A DNA stretch of 64,000 nt from Candidatus Roizmanbacteria bacterium RIFCSPLOWO2_01_FULL_40_13 (lineage in GTDB: Bacteria > Patescibacteriota > Microgenomatia > UBA1406 > GWC2-37-13), in NCBI GenBank assembly GCA_001789745.1, contig MGAN01000004.1, forward strand, positions 64,064 to 128,063, in the 5' to 3' direction. Positions 52,601 through 60,791 of the stretch are shown here, one piece after another; within the stretch, counting starts at the first letter, position 1, and each line of letters opens with the position of its first letter. The notes under the pieces are model-generated. The model saw nothing but the letters and a program-made list of their open reading frames with translations. It made no database searches and had not been told where the DNA came from. The translations under genes were made by a program, and so were the position numbers.

Positions 52601-53428
52601 GGCGATAATGAATTTATGATATTCCGGGGTTAAATACAGCTCAAAATCGCGGATCAACTGCTGTAAAGTATAGATTTCTTGCTGCAGCTCAATTTTCTTT
52701 CTTTCTTCTTCTGCTTGTTCTTGAGTTGTTTGACTTCGACGTCTATTTTCATCTTCTTGCTCTCTTCTAAGTTTGTCCATTAATTTGTTCCTTACTTCTT
52801 CTTCCGGAATAACGAACTTACCCTCGTCATCTATTTTAATCTCAAGTTGCTTTATAAGTTCATCCTTTGTAACTGTGCTAATTTCTCCAAGTCTGTCATA
52901 AATTATTTGACCTAGTAACTTAGCCGCTATTGGATTATCTTGATATAATTTCTTAAAATCCTTTTCGAATCCGGTTAATTCCTGACCCGGCTTGGAGAAA
53001 AATATGTCCCTATATATATATTTATCGATCAAAGGATAAAGATAACTTGCAGTTGTATCGGTCATTAACCCTGCTCTTTCGGCAAGTTCTGCCAATACCT
53101 TTTGACTCGCATTCGCTTTAGCTTTTACTACACCTTGTTTTATCGCCTCCAATACTTTTACTACGGTTTTTTTCACCTCTACGGCTTCTTTTCTTTTCCC
53201 TTCCACGCTTAATCCGCCGGTTGCTTTTGCCATATCGCGCACTTCGCTGGCTGCTGTTGACTTTTCTGCCAACTCTTGCAAATATTTTTGGGCCAGCTGT
53301 TTTTCTGCAATACTCAATTGGTCTCCGCTTTTATTGGCTCTTGCTGCTTTAATCTCTTTTTGGGCTTCCTGTCTAGCTTGTTGTACTTCATCTCCTCCGG
53401 AATGTACGGTCTCACCTGGTTCTGCCAT
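49655..53428 (-). CDS. Large (1257 aa) C-terminally TM-anchored protein, unknown function
   Basis: Charged coiled-coil-rich N-terminus, no recognised domain; single C-terminal TM WEIINSVLPFLLIWFIWQYI. Confidence 0.75.
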   Translation of the reverse strand: MAEPGETVHSGGDEVQQARQEAQKEIKAARANKSGDQLSIAEKQLAQKYLQELAEKSTAASEVRDMAKATGGLSVEGKRKEAVEVKKTVVKVLEAIKQGVVKAKANASQKVLAELAERAGLMTDTTASYLYPLIDKYIYRDIFFSKPGQELTGFEKDFKKLYQDNPIAAKLLGQIIYDRLGEISTVTKDELIKQLEIKIDDEGKFVIPEEEVRNKLMDKLRREQEDENRRRSQTTQEQAEEERKKIELQQEIYTLQQLIRDFELYLTPEYHKFIIAISAPEKFISYIDEIKSEAIEKARVKGKALSEKEAYSKASEIIEERLVDVLDKILARFTETSPEKFWQEVGQENFVRGINTTLATFGSYLDKLRTALEEYERDNPDQKIKLTKSVGLDPIIEDIVIEYKDENGDTVYVDKPRIRYRPLSKPEDVNLSGFASYLRLMTDEYIGEREYLHNARSILTHPKDPERGFYAQLGQYAERMKTPALEEMFLFPNADLLQDAINLYEKFSEEQFASQDWIHATDMFLNKTGTVMTRLEEEVLEALKRMHPKLKSQESKLKSALFMAIGAHRGIFMTEEEKAAYAEPHLNPDGSSAYTSYYTNDADPLTPLNPAHFWWRWQAEASLPLWLFMPVEGSHPLEGLKTTGVWDHRVLWDNLAKYRESFVKGRDDMIKNPLLIDFMLDIGNVGGPSKRRGWRIYYTTQGNMVFKEVTTPDGKKRLTNDIDPLETWKAIENIGYEICYDFMVTGKAGKKLLKQKYDQSDKAAEKRKFFNYLYQNYFIEDPKDFQEADVVKFLDGLQAKAEKYAKLKLKNGMIKVHELEGHIETEKSNLFMGETLARLVAKRFPSKFLRVDRDRFHKDGTSRWKKTRLEMNMSSKEFDRVMKNLCLAEAGLRKKVSSEMKDKLKEYVNKWNKEHPDDQKSLESKEVGFHLDEVSKDLNFKLTEKWIRDYLGESGRDVSEKEIEDVVKLFKIIKSDYGGGTTKNSKEFLTAFSKFINPNITEEGGYTFTFGLDDTDMSLVAYRGAGGRLIARALKDTAAVEKGVTDEIMHLNDKLHAAAIDGKHDVGEIVSLLKKARDTLTSVHGPAYGQKVAHHLALGVINFFKKDTLARSWATSWTVTDRPHSIAAELYGGPYAKVWEWDVSTIDQFIYQLGQARVLSATPYDPASKEGSPYIEEDVKVKLFGKEINLGKHKTKRNPDFEWWEGSLRRDGGAKFKHKAWEIINSVLPFLLIWFIWQYISKAAKEFSGGQRAGAPA

Positions 53429-53429
53429 A

Positions 53430-53648
53430 TTATTTTTTAGTTTGGAACTTGTAACCTGTATTTGCCAGTAAAAATACCGATAAAGAAGCTGTCTTCAAAA
53501 ACTCCGTAAGACTGCCGCAACTCATACAGGACGGGCGCGTTATCATATACATTAAGGAGTCAAAAAGAATCACAATAGGAAGAATCAAAAGTGTCGGAAG
53601 GAAAAGAAGGGCTTTTTTTGGGAAATCTCCCCTTTTTTTCGAATACAT
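53430..53648 (-). CDS. Small hydrophobic protein
   Basis: 72 aa, TM, directly upstream of the 1257-aa gene. Confidence 0.35.
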   Translation of the reverse strand: MYSKKRGDFPKKALLFLPTLLILPIVILFDSLMYMITRPSCMSCGSLTEFLKTASLSVFLLANTGYKFQTKK

Positions 53649-53815
53649 ATTAGATTATAGTACTACTATGGGTTATTGTCAAATAATAAGTCCTCAATTC
53701 ATTCTACTAAAATTGTAATACGTAAGATGACGAAAATTATAAAAGATAAGATTTTTTAAGCTGATAATTATCATACTAATAATGCAAATGATGCTTATTA
53801 TGCTAATATAAAAAT

Positions 53816-54202
53816 ATGGATAAATTAATTTATCCAGAGCTTTCATACAAAATTACTGGTGCTCTATTTAAAACTCATAATAAGTTAGGAAAGTTTTGTA
53901 GTGAAAAACAGTATTGTGACTTTTTAGAGAAGTGCTTTAAAGAGAAAAATATAAATTACATACGAGAAAAAGCCTTACCACCGCTTTTCATAGATGAAAA
54001 ACCCGGTAGAAACAAGGTGGATTTTTTAATAGAAAATAAAATTATTTTAGAAGCAAAATCTAAAAAAATTGTAACGAAAGACGATTATTATCAAATAAAA
54101 AAGTATTTGACTTCACTGAAATTAAAATTGGGAATTTTAGTGAATTTTAGAAGCGCCTACCTTCATCCAAAGCGAATATTAAACTCAGCTGCAAAGGAAT
54201 AA
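53816..54202 (+). CDS. GxxExxY family protein (PD-(D/E)XK-like)
   Basis: YPELSYKITGALFKTHNKLGKFCSEKQYCDFLE, VDFLIENKIILEAKS, LGILVNF. Confidence 0.88.
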   Translation: MDKLIYPELSYKITGALFKTHNKLGKFCSEKQYCDFLEKCFKEKNINYIREKALPPLFIDEKPGRNKVDFLIENKIILEAKSKKIVTKDDYYQIKKYLTSLKLKLGILVNFRSAYLHPKRILNSAAKE

Positions 54203-54262
54203 TTTATTAGCATAATTTGAGGCATTTGCATATCAATTTGTAGATTGGCATTAAAAAAATGT

Positions 54263-54724
54263 TTACTCTTCTTTTTTTGGACCTACTATCAGTTGTCTAT
54301 CCCTTCCTTCACCCTCAGAATAAGAAGTCAGGTCGGGGTGACTTTTGGCAATATATTCGTGAATGATTTTGCGCTCATAAGAGGAGAATGATCTCACCGG
54401 TACCTCGTGGTTTTCTGACTTGGCTCTTTGGGCAATATCTTCGGCAATCCCCTCCAACCGCTCTACCTGCTTTTCCCGATAGTCGTTGACATTCAGCAAA
54501 AGATCGACCGGTTCGCCGAATTTTTTATAAAACATAACCTCGAGTATTTTTTGCAAAGCCCTGATTGTTTCTCCATGCCGCCCAATCACAGTCGGAGCGT
54601 CATCTTCGGTTTTGATAACTATATGAAAAACCTCTTCTTCTTGAGTTACTTCAAGCTCGAACTTATCGATCATTTTCTTTAGAAGCTCCTCGGTTTCTGT
54701 TTTGATTGTTTCCAGTTTATCCAT
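54263..54724 (-). CDS. jag: KhpB/Jag RNA-binding protein (KH + R3H)
   Basis: VIGRHGETIRALQKILEVM, RSFSSYERKIIHEYI, SEGEGRDRQLIVGP. Confidence 0.9.
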   Translation of the reverse strand: MDKLETIKTETEELLKKMIDKFELEVTQEEEVFHIVIKTEDDAPTVIGRHGETIRALQKILEVMFYKKFGEPVDLLLNVNDYREKQVERLEGIAEDIAQRAKSENHEVPVRSFSSYERKIIHEYIAKSHPDLTSYSEGEGRDRQLIVGPKKEE

Positions 54725-54728
54725 ATGT

Positions 54729-54888
54729 TAATAAAACTCTAAATACTAAACCCTAAATCCTAAACAATTTCAAAATTAAATTGCTCTAAATTCAAAACAA
54801 TTAATATGTTTTGATAATTTGAATTTAGGTAATTTGGATTTGTTTAGAATTTAGAAATTAGGATTTAGGATTTAGGATTTATTTTTCT
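54729..54888. repeat. AT-rich inverted repeat with (GGATTTA)n heptamers between jag and yidC
   Basis: CCCTAAATCCTAAACAA... versus ...TTAGGATTTAGGATTTAGGATTTA. Confidence 0.65.
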
Positions 54889-55680
54889 ATACTGCATTAT
54901 ACTAAAAATTGAAAAGATGTTCCAGTATAAGGATAGACCAACCGGTAAGGAATAGGAAAACCAGCCTATCATCAAGGGAAAGATGAATTTCATCTGCACG
55001 CTCATGGCTTTTTGGAAATCTCCGGTATCATCTTTTTTGCCGTCCTTTTCGGTTCCTTTGTTCTTCGAAGCTAGAGACGCATCGCTATGCGTCTCTACAG
55101 GTGCGGGCGTCATCACCGACGTCTGGCCGAATTGCAAAACAGCCGTCAATACAGGTATCAAAAAATAATACCATAGACCGGATTTGGCAGGAGTCAGAGC
55201 CAAATTAAAACCAAAAAACCAGGGATCGATCGACTGAATTCTCAATAAAGGATGATACAAAACATTGTTGATTTGTGCAATTATTTTGCTTCCGTTTCCA
55301 TTTAACAGAAATAATGAAAGCGTATTATACAAAGCAATAAATACCGGAATCTGGATGATCATAAACAGGCACCCCGTCGCTGGATTAATCCCTGCCTGTT
55401 GATAGAGCTTCATGTGCTCCTCCTGGAGTCTTTTTTTATCATTCTTATGCTTCTGGGACAATTTATCAAGATGGGGTTTAAGATCCTGCATCTTTTTGCT
55501 GGTCTCAAGCTGCTTTTTGAAAAAGGGATGAAGTATTAAGCGAATGACCACGGTCAAACCGATAATCGCCAAACCGAATGCTCCCGGAATTCTAAGGAAA
55601 AGTAACCCTTTGTTAAATAAAAGCAATAGATTAATGATCGGAAAAACAAAAGTAGTTGTAAAAAAATTTGGCGTTAGCAT
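54865..55680 (-). CDS. yidC: Membrane insertase YidC/Oxa1
   Basis: LHPFFKKQLETSKKMQDLKPHLDKLSQKHKNDKKRLQEEHMKLYQQAGINPATGCLFMIIQIPVFIALY. Confidence 0.95.
   Translation of the reverse strand: MLTPNFFTTTFVFPIINLLLLFNKGLLFLRIPGAFGLAIIGLTVVIRLILHPFFKKQLETSKKMQDLKPHLDKLSQKHKNDKKRLQEEHMKLYQQAGINPATGCLFMIIQIPVFIALYNTLSLFLLNGNGSKIIAQINNVLYHPLLRIQSIDPWFFGFNLALTPAKSGLWYYFLIPVLTAVLQFGQTSVMTPAPVETHSDASLASKNKGTEKDGKKDDTGDFQKAMSVQMKFIFPLMIGWFSYSLPVGLSLYWNIFSIFSIMQYRKINPKS
55072..55097. repeat. Near-perfect palindrome within yidC
   Basis: TAGAGACGCATCGCTATGCGTCTCTA. Confidence 0.9.
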
Positions 55681-55685
55681 AAAAA

Positions 55686-55820
55686 TTAAACAGTAAGTCT
55701 TTTTCTTTCCTTATTTCTTCTCCTTTTCAATACCTTTCGTCCGTCTTTGGAACTCATTCTTTTAAGAAATCCGTGAACTCTTCTTCTTTTTTTCTTTTTG
55801 GGTTGATAGGTCCGTTTCAT
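55686..55820 (-). CDS. rpmH: 50S ribosomal protein L34 (44 aa, absent from ORF track)
   Basis: [44 protein letters not shown]. Confidence 0.95.
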   Translation of the reverse strand: MKRTYQPKKKKRRRVHGFLKRMSSKDGRKVLKRRRNKERKRLTV

Positions 55821-58096
55821 AATTGATCATTCAATATTGAACTGTTTTCGCCATGAAACACTCTCCACACTGCTTCTGTCACATACGGCATAAAGGGATG
55901 TAGCATTTTTAAGTTCTCAAAATATACTTTCTCCAACTCGCCGCGAACTTTAATCTTACCATTTCTAAGATCCTCTTTCAATTGCTCAAGATAGTAGTCG
56001 GCCAGCCTATGCCAAACAAACTCATAAACCAGTCCTAAAGCCTGAGAAAATCTAAAATTATCCATTGCTTTTAAATATTGTTTTTTTTCTTCTTGGAATT
56101 CTTTTGCCAATTCCACTAAAACCTCGGAGGTTCTCAACTTTGTGGATTTTGAGTTTTGAGTTGTAGTTTTGACTTTTGCCTGCCCCTCGAACCCCGCCCT
56201 TGGCGGGAGAAGTGGGGACTTTTGACTTTTGACTTGCAGATTCATATAGATGAATCTGCCTATATTCCAGATCTTATTCGCAAAGTTCCTCATACCTATA
56301 ACTTTCTCTTCGGCCAATGGCACATTACTACCCTCGCCTATGCCAAAAACCAATGAAGCTCGGAAGGCGTCTGCGCCATATTTATTGACCAGATCAATTG
56401 GATTGATTACATTACCCTTGCTTTTACTCATCTTCTGACCTTTAGCGTCAACCACTTTTGACCAAAGATAGACATATTTAAAGGGAATCTCGTTTTTTAT
56501 ATACAAAGAAAACAATATCATCCGCGATATCCAGAAAGGCAGAATATCGGATAAGGTACCCATCACGTCGGTGGGAAATCTGGTTTCATATTCATCCTTT
56601 TTCAGCGTCACCAGAGGCCATTGCCCGGAAGAAAACCAGGTGTCGAAAGTATCGGTTTCCTGAAGCCAGTTTCGACCGTCTTTTGGTTCATTGTTACTCA
56701 CCGCATACTCAACCGGATTTTGCTTATCAACCGTAACAATAACCTGCTGCAATCCTGATCTGATCTCAGAAAGAGAGTGCTTAAGTTCAAGACATTGTTT
56801 AAGAGTGCCTTTTTTTAATTTACCCTTTTTGTCGATAAAACTAAGCTGAATTCTATTTTCATTTCCGTCTGCCAGATACCAAACCGGGATTCTTATTCCC
56901 CAAGCAATCTGGCGACTGATCGGCCAGTCGCGCATCACCTCAAGCCACTGCAGAATCTGCTTTTTATATCTTTTGGGGATAAATTTTATCTTTTCTTTTT
57001 TAACCGCCTCAATTACCGGTTTTTTTAAATCTGCTACTTTGATAAACCAGTTAGGGAAAATTGTTGGCTCAAGATCGCGCCCGCATTTATAACAAACGGC
57101 AACACTGTGTACATAAGATTCGTCTACTTTTTCAATCAACCCTTTCTCCTGCAGATCTCCCACCACTTTTTCTCTGGCCTGTTTGATCTTTAAACCGGCG
57201 TAAGGCCCGGTCAACTCGTTTAACCTGCCGTCAATATTAATAACTTTTTTTACTGCTAAATTATGCCGCTTTCCCGCCTCAAAATCCTTAGGGTCATGCG
57301 CCGGTGTAATTTTTACAACACCGGTGCCGAACTTTCGTTCAACCATCTCGTCTGAAATTACTTTCATCCTGAATTTACCCAGCAGTCCTTCGACTTGGAT
57401 CTCTTTGCCGATCCAATTCTGATAACGCTTATCCTTGGGATGTACCGCGACTGCCGTATCCCCGAATTTGGTCTCGGGCCGAACAGTGGCTAAGACAAAA
57501 GGTCCGTATTTAAGATAATAAAGCGGGTCCCGACGTTCGATATGGACAGTTTCTAATTCCGAAAGTGAAGTGCCGCAATGAAAACAATAGTTAACGATAT
57601 ATTCGTCTTTATAGACATGTCCGTCCTTTTCCATTTTGACAAAAGTTGAGTCTACGGTCTGTAAAACCTGCTTATCCAAGGTAAATACGCTTCTCTCCCA
57701 GTCTGACAAGAATCCCAAACGCTTAAACTGTTCATAGATTAATCCGGAATTATCAACCACAAATTCATAAATGTTTTTGTATAAATCTTGACGGCTGTAA
57801 TCGAATCTTGATTTACCCTGCCTTGCCAGATGTTTTTCATAGACGTATTGGGTCTCAAAACCGGCGTGGTCAGTACCCGGTATCCAAAGACTGTCATAGC
57901 CCGTCAATCTCTTATAGCGAATCAGAATATCCTCTACGGTATACATTCCGTGGCCGGCGTGAAGTGAAGCATTGGCGTTAGGCGGAGGCATCAAAATCGT
58001 AAAGGGTTTTCCCCGTTTAGATCTAAGCAGTCCTTTTTTCTCCCAAGAATTGTAAATTTTTTCTTCTGCTTCAGAAGGTTTGAACTTTTTATCCAT
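55817..58096 (-). CDS. valS: Valyl-tRNA synthetase
   Basis: [46 protein letters not shown]. Confidence 0.95.
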   Translation of the reverse strand: MDKKFKPSEAEEKIYNSWEKKGLLRSKRGKPFTILMPPPNANASLHAGHGMYTVEDILIRYKRLTGYDSLWIPGTDHAGFETQYVYEKHLARQGKSRFDYSRQDLYKNIYEFVVDNSGLIYEQFKRLGFLSDWERSVFTLDKQVLQTVDSTFVKMEKDGHVYKDEYIVNYCFHCGTSLSELETVHIERRDPLYYLKYGPFVLATVRPETKFGDTAVAVHPKDKRYQNWIGKEIQVEGLLGKFRMKVISDEMVERKFGTGVVKITPAHDPKDFEAGKRHNLAVKKVINIDGRLNELTGPYAGLKIKQAREKVVGDLQEKGLIEKVDESYVHSVAVCYKCGRDLEPTIFPNWFIKVADLKKPVIEAVKKEKIKFIPKRYKKQILQWLEVMRDWPISRQIAWGIRIPVWYLADGNENRIQLSFIDKKGKLKKGTLKQCLELKHSLSEIRSGLQQVIVTVDKQNPVEYAVSNNEPKDGRNWLQETDTFDTWFSSGQWPLVTLKKDEYETRFPTDVMGTLSDILPFWISRMILFSLYIKNEIPFKYVYLWSKVVDAKGQKMSKSKGNVINPIDLVNKYGADAFRASLVFGIGEGSNVPLAEEKVIGMRNFANKIWNIGRFIYMNLQVKSQKSPLLPPRAGFEGQAKVKTTTQNSKSTKLRTSEVLVELAKEFQEEKKQYLKAMDNFRFSQALGLVYEFVWHRLADYYLEQLKEDLRNGKIKVRGELEKVYFENLKMLHPFMPYVTEAVWRVFHGENSSILNDQL
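56183..56217. repeat. Palindrome within valS
   Basis: CCCCtcgaaCCCCGCCcttGGCGGGagaagtGGGG flanked by TTTTGACTTTTG on both sides. Confidence 0.75.
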
Positions 58097-58127
58097 TGTT
58101 AATTGTTGTATTATATAATAAACCTTT

Positions 58128-60308
58128 ATGAATTGGATATTTACATCTCTACCTTGGTATTTCGCTTATTTGCTTTTAGGAATAATCTTTTTTCCTTTGA
58201 CTCAAAAAATTTTCTCCAAATTTTTCCCCGATTTGGGATACGCTTTTTCCAAGATACTGGCTTTGATTTTATTAAGCTACTCGCTTTTTGTCTTTGGCAT
58301 TCTTAAGCTTTTACCTTTCAGCCAAACCGGCCTGATATTTTTATTGATTATTTTCGCATTCATAAACCTGACAATTTATCAAAAAAACAAACAGGGTAGT
58401 AAAAGGTATGATTTAAAGTCTTTATTGCTTATTGTCTTTGAGGAAATTCTCTTTTTGTCGGCATTCTTTTTCTGGATATTTGTCCGCGGCCAAGAACCCT
58501 CGATTAACGGTCTGGAGAAATTTATGGATTTTGGCTTTATTAATTCCATCCTGCGGACCGATTATTTTCCGCCTTTGGATATCTGGCTGGCAGCCGAAGC
58601 AGGGAAAATAAACGGCAATTTTATTAACTATTACTACTTTGGCCATTTAAGCGGAGCATTTTTAATCAAACTTACCAATATTAAAGCTACAATCGGTTAC
58701 AACCTCATCCTTGCTTCAACTTTTGCCCTTTCGGTCACCCAGACGTTCTCTCTGGTTGTAGCCATTGTCAATAAATTTCAGGAAAAAATCAAAACCAAAT
58801 TAGACGAGTACGGACAGATCTTAAAACTGGTTTTTTTTGGGTTGCTTGGAAGCTTCATTGTTAACCTGGCCGGCAATCTTCATAGCATTTATCTATTTAC
58901 GCGAGGCTATCCCAATGAAGATCCTGTTCCCTTCTGGCAGATTTTATCCTGGTATAATCCGTCAGGATACTGGTATCCTAATGCTACGCGCTTTATTCCC
59001 AACACTATTCATGAATTTCCCTCTTATTCATGGGTGGTCGCGGACATGCACGGACACGTCTTCGACATTCCCTTTGTAATATTAACTTTGGCATTTCTAT
59101 TTATAGTATTCGTCTATTATTCAAGTCATAAAAAACCGTTTTCAACTAGTTTCAACCGTTTTCAACTAGTTTCAACCGTTTTTCTCGGTTTTCTTACTGC
59201 GATCCACTATATGACTAACGCTTTTGACGGTCCAATTTACATTCTCTTAAGCGCAGTAATACTTTTCTATTTTTTCAAGTTGACAGGGAAGTGGTTTCTC
59301 CATGTACTTATTTTATCCCTATCGTTTTTAATTTTTTCACTCCCTTTCTCGATTCACTTCAAACCTTTTGTCACTGGAATCGGTGTAAACTGCAGTCCGA
59401 AATTCTTAACCGACCTGGGCAAAATTGGCCCCTTCTTGTTTGAAGCCGGCAACTGTCAAATATCTCCTGTCTGGATGCTTTTAGTTCTTTGGGGGTTTTT
59501 TTGGTTAAACTTTATTTTGTTGTTAATATTCAAACAAAAGTTTGGCAAACCGGTGAATCAGGGGAATAATGAAACAATAGATACGTTTATCTTAATACTT
59601 TTTTCCTTTAGCACTATCTTAATTATTATTCCGGAATTTTTTTATATCAAGGATATCTATCCTGCCCATTTTCGAGCCAATACTATGTTTAAGCTTGGCT
59701 ATCAGGCATTTGTTATGATGGGTATCGCCTCAACCTATGTTTCTTTAATAATCAAATCCTTGCCCAAAAAACCCAGATTAATTTTCTCCGCTATATTTAT
59801 CCTTTTCTTTTTGCTTATCGCTGCATATCCTCTTTTTTCTATCCCCTCCTATTATGGCCAACTAGATCGTCCTGTAGAACTTGACGGAGCAAAGTGGTTA
59901 ACAGATAAGTATCCGGAAGATAAAGAAATTATCGACTATATAAATCGAAATATCGATAATCAGCCGGTTATACTTGAGGCTCAAGGCGACTCCTATACCG
60001 AGTATGAAAGAATTTCAGCCTTCACCGGTTTGCCAACGGTTGCCGGTTGGTGGGTACACGAGTGGTTATGGAGAGGATCGGCAGACGTGGTCGGCGTCAG
60101 AATCCCCGATATCACCAATATTTACGAGTCTGAAGACCTGCATCTGACAAAGAATCTGCTTGATAAATATAATGTTTCATATGTCATCGTATCAGGGCTG
60201 GAAAAACAAAAATATCCAAATCTCAAAAAGAACAAATTTGACAAAATTGGCAAACAAATTTTCCAGTCTTCAAATAAAAAAGGGGCTATTTATCAAGTAA
60301 AATTATAA
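58128..60308 (+). CDS. DUF2298 (Chlor_Arch_YYY) membrane protein
   Basis: NGNFINYYYFGHLSGAFLIKLTNIKATIGYNL; HEFPSYSWVVADMHGHVFDIPF. Confidence 0.85.
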   Translation: MNWIFTSLPWYFAYLLLGIIFFPLTQKIFSKFFPDLGYAFSKILALILLSYSLFVFGILKLLPFSQTGLIFLLIIFAFINLTIYQKNKQGSKRYDLKSLLLIVFEEILFLSAFFFWIFVRGQEPSINGLEKFMDFGFINSILRTDYFPPLDIWLAAEAGKINGNFINYYYFGHLSGAFLIKLTNIKATIGYNLILASTFALSVTQTFSLVVAIVNKFQEKIKTKLDEYGQILKLVFFGLLGSFIVNLAGNLHSIYLFTRGYPNEDPVPFWQILSWYNPSGYWYPNATRFIPNTIHEFPSYSWVVADMHGHVFDIPFVILTLAFLFIVFVYYSSHKKPFSTSFNRFQLVSTVFLGFLTAIHYMTNAFDGPIYILLSAVILFYFFKLTGKWFLHVLILSLSFLIFSLPFSIHFKPFVTGIGVNCSPKFLTDLGKIGPFLFEAGNCQISPVWMLLVLWGFFWLNFILLLIFKQKFGKPVNQGNNETIDTFILILFSFSTILIIIPEFFYIKDIYPAHFRANTMFKLGYQAFVMMGIASTYVSLIIKSLPKKPRLIFSAIFILFFLLIAAYPLFSIPSYYGQLDRPVELDGAKWLTDKYPEDKEIIDYINRNIDNQPVILEAQGDSYTEYERISAFTGLPTVAGWWVHEWLWRGSADVVGVRIPDITNIYESEDLHLTKNLLDKYNVSYVIVSGLEKQKYPNLKKNKFDKIGKQIFQSSNKKGAIYQVKL
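59136..59175 (+). repeat. Two tandem 20-bp units inside the DUF2298 gene
   Basis: CCGTTTTCAACTAGTTTCAA x2 followed by CCGTTTTT. Confidence 0.9.
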
Positions 60309-60314
60309 GGCAGG

Positions 60315-60343
60315 TTGACAAAGAAAAAATTATTTGCTATGTT
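60315..60343 (+). promoter_or_regulatory. Consensus-like sigma-70 promoter TTGACA-N17-TATGTT
   Basis: TTGACA 60315-60320, TATGTT 60338-60343. Confidence 0.6.
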
Positions 60344-60349
60344 ATTGTG

Positions 60350-60431
60350 GTAATCCCGAAAGCGTTCGGAATAAAAAGAGCATTACTACTCGTCGTCCCC
60401 TAATACGAGCGGTAGTGATGCTCTTTTTTTT
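60350..60431 (+). ncRNA. Candidate small RNA (two hairpins, second is intrinsic terminator)
   Basis: CCGAA-AGCG-TTCGG, then AGAGCATTACTACTCGT...ACGAGCGGTAGTGATGCTCT followed by an uninterrupted T-run. Confidence 0.5.
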
Positions 60432-60435
60432 ACTT

Positions 60436-60588
60436 TTACAAGTGGTATAGTTTTACCGGAATTTGAATATTTTTCTTAGTTAACTGTAAGAATTGCTCCT
60501 TGGCAAACATTGTAAGATCCTTTTTTGCTATATATTTAAGTTCTTCTTTATATTTTTTGGATCTTTGTAATAGGATTTTTATCTTCAT
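60436..60588 (-). CDS. 50-aa basic small protein (absent from ORF track)
   Basis: MKIKILLQRSKKYKEELKYIAKKDLTMFAKEQFLQLTKKNIQIPVKLYHL; stop lies just before the shared terminator hairpin. Confidence 0.45.
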   Translation of the reverse strand: MKIKILLQRSKKYKEELKYIAKKDLTMFAKEQFLQLTKKNIQIPVKLYHL

Positions 60589-60791
60589 ATCTCAACTATA
60601 AACTATTACTAAAAAGTTGTCAAGACCTATAGAAACAATAATTAATTCTATAAGTTATACCTATAATAATATACCACTATTTTAGCTTGTTGTGATGCTT
60701 TTTATTATTTTCAGAAATATATGTGGATAGTTTGTGGATTTCTCATCCAAGCCTTGCCCTAATCGCCGGTTATTGTATAATTTGTAGACAT

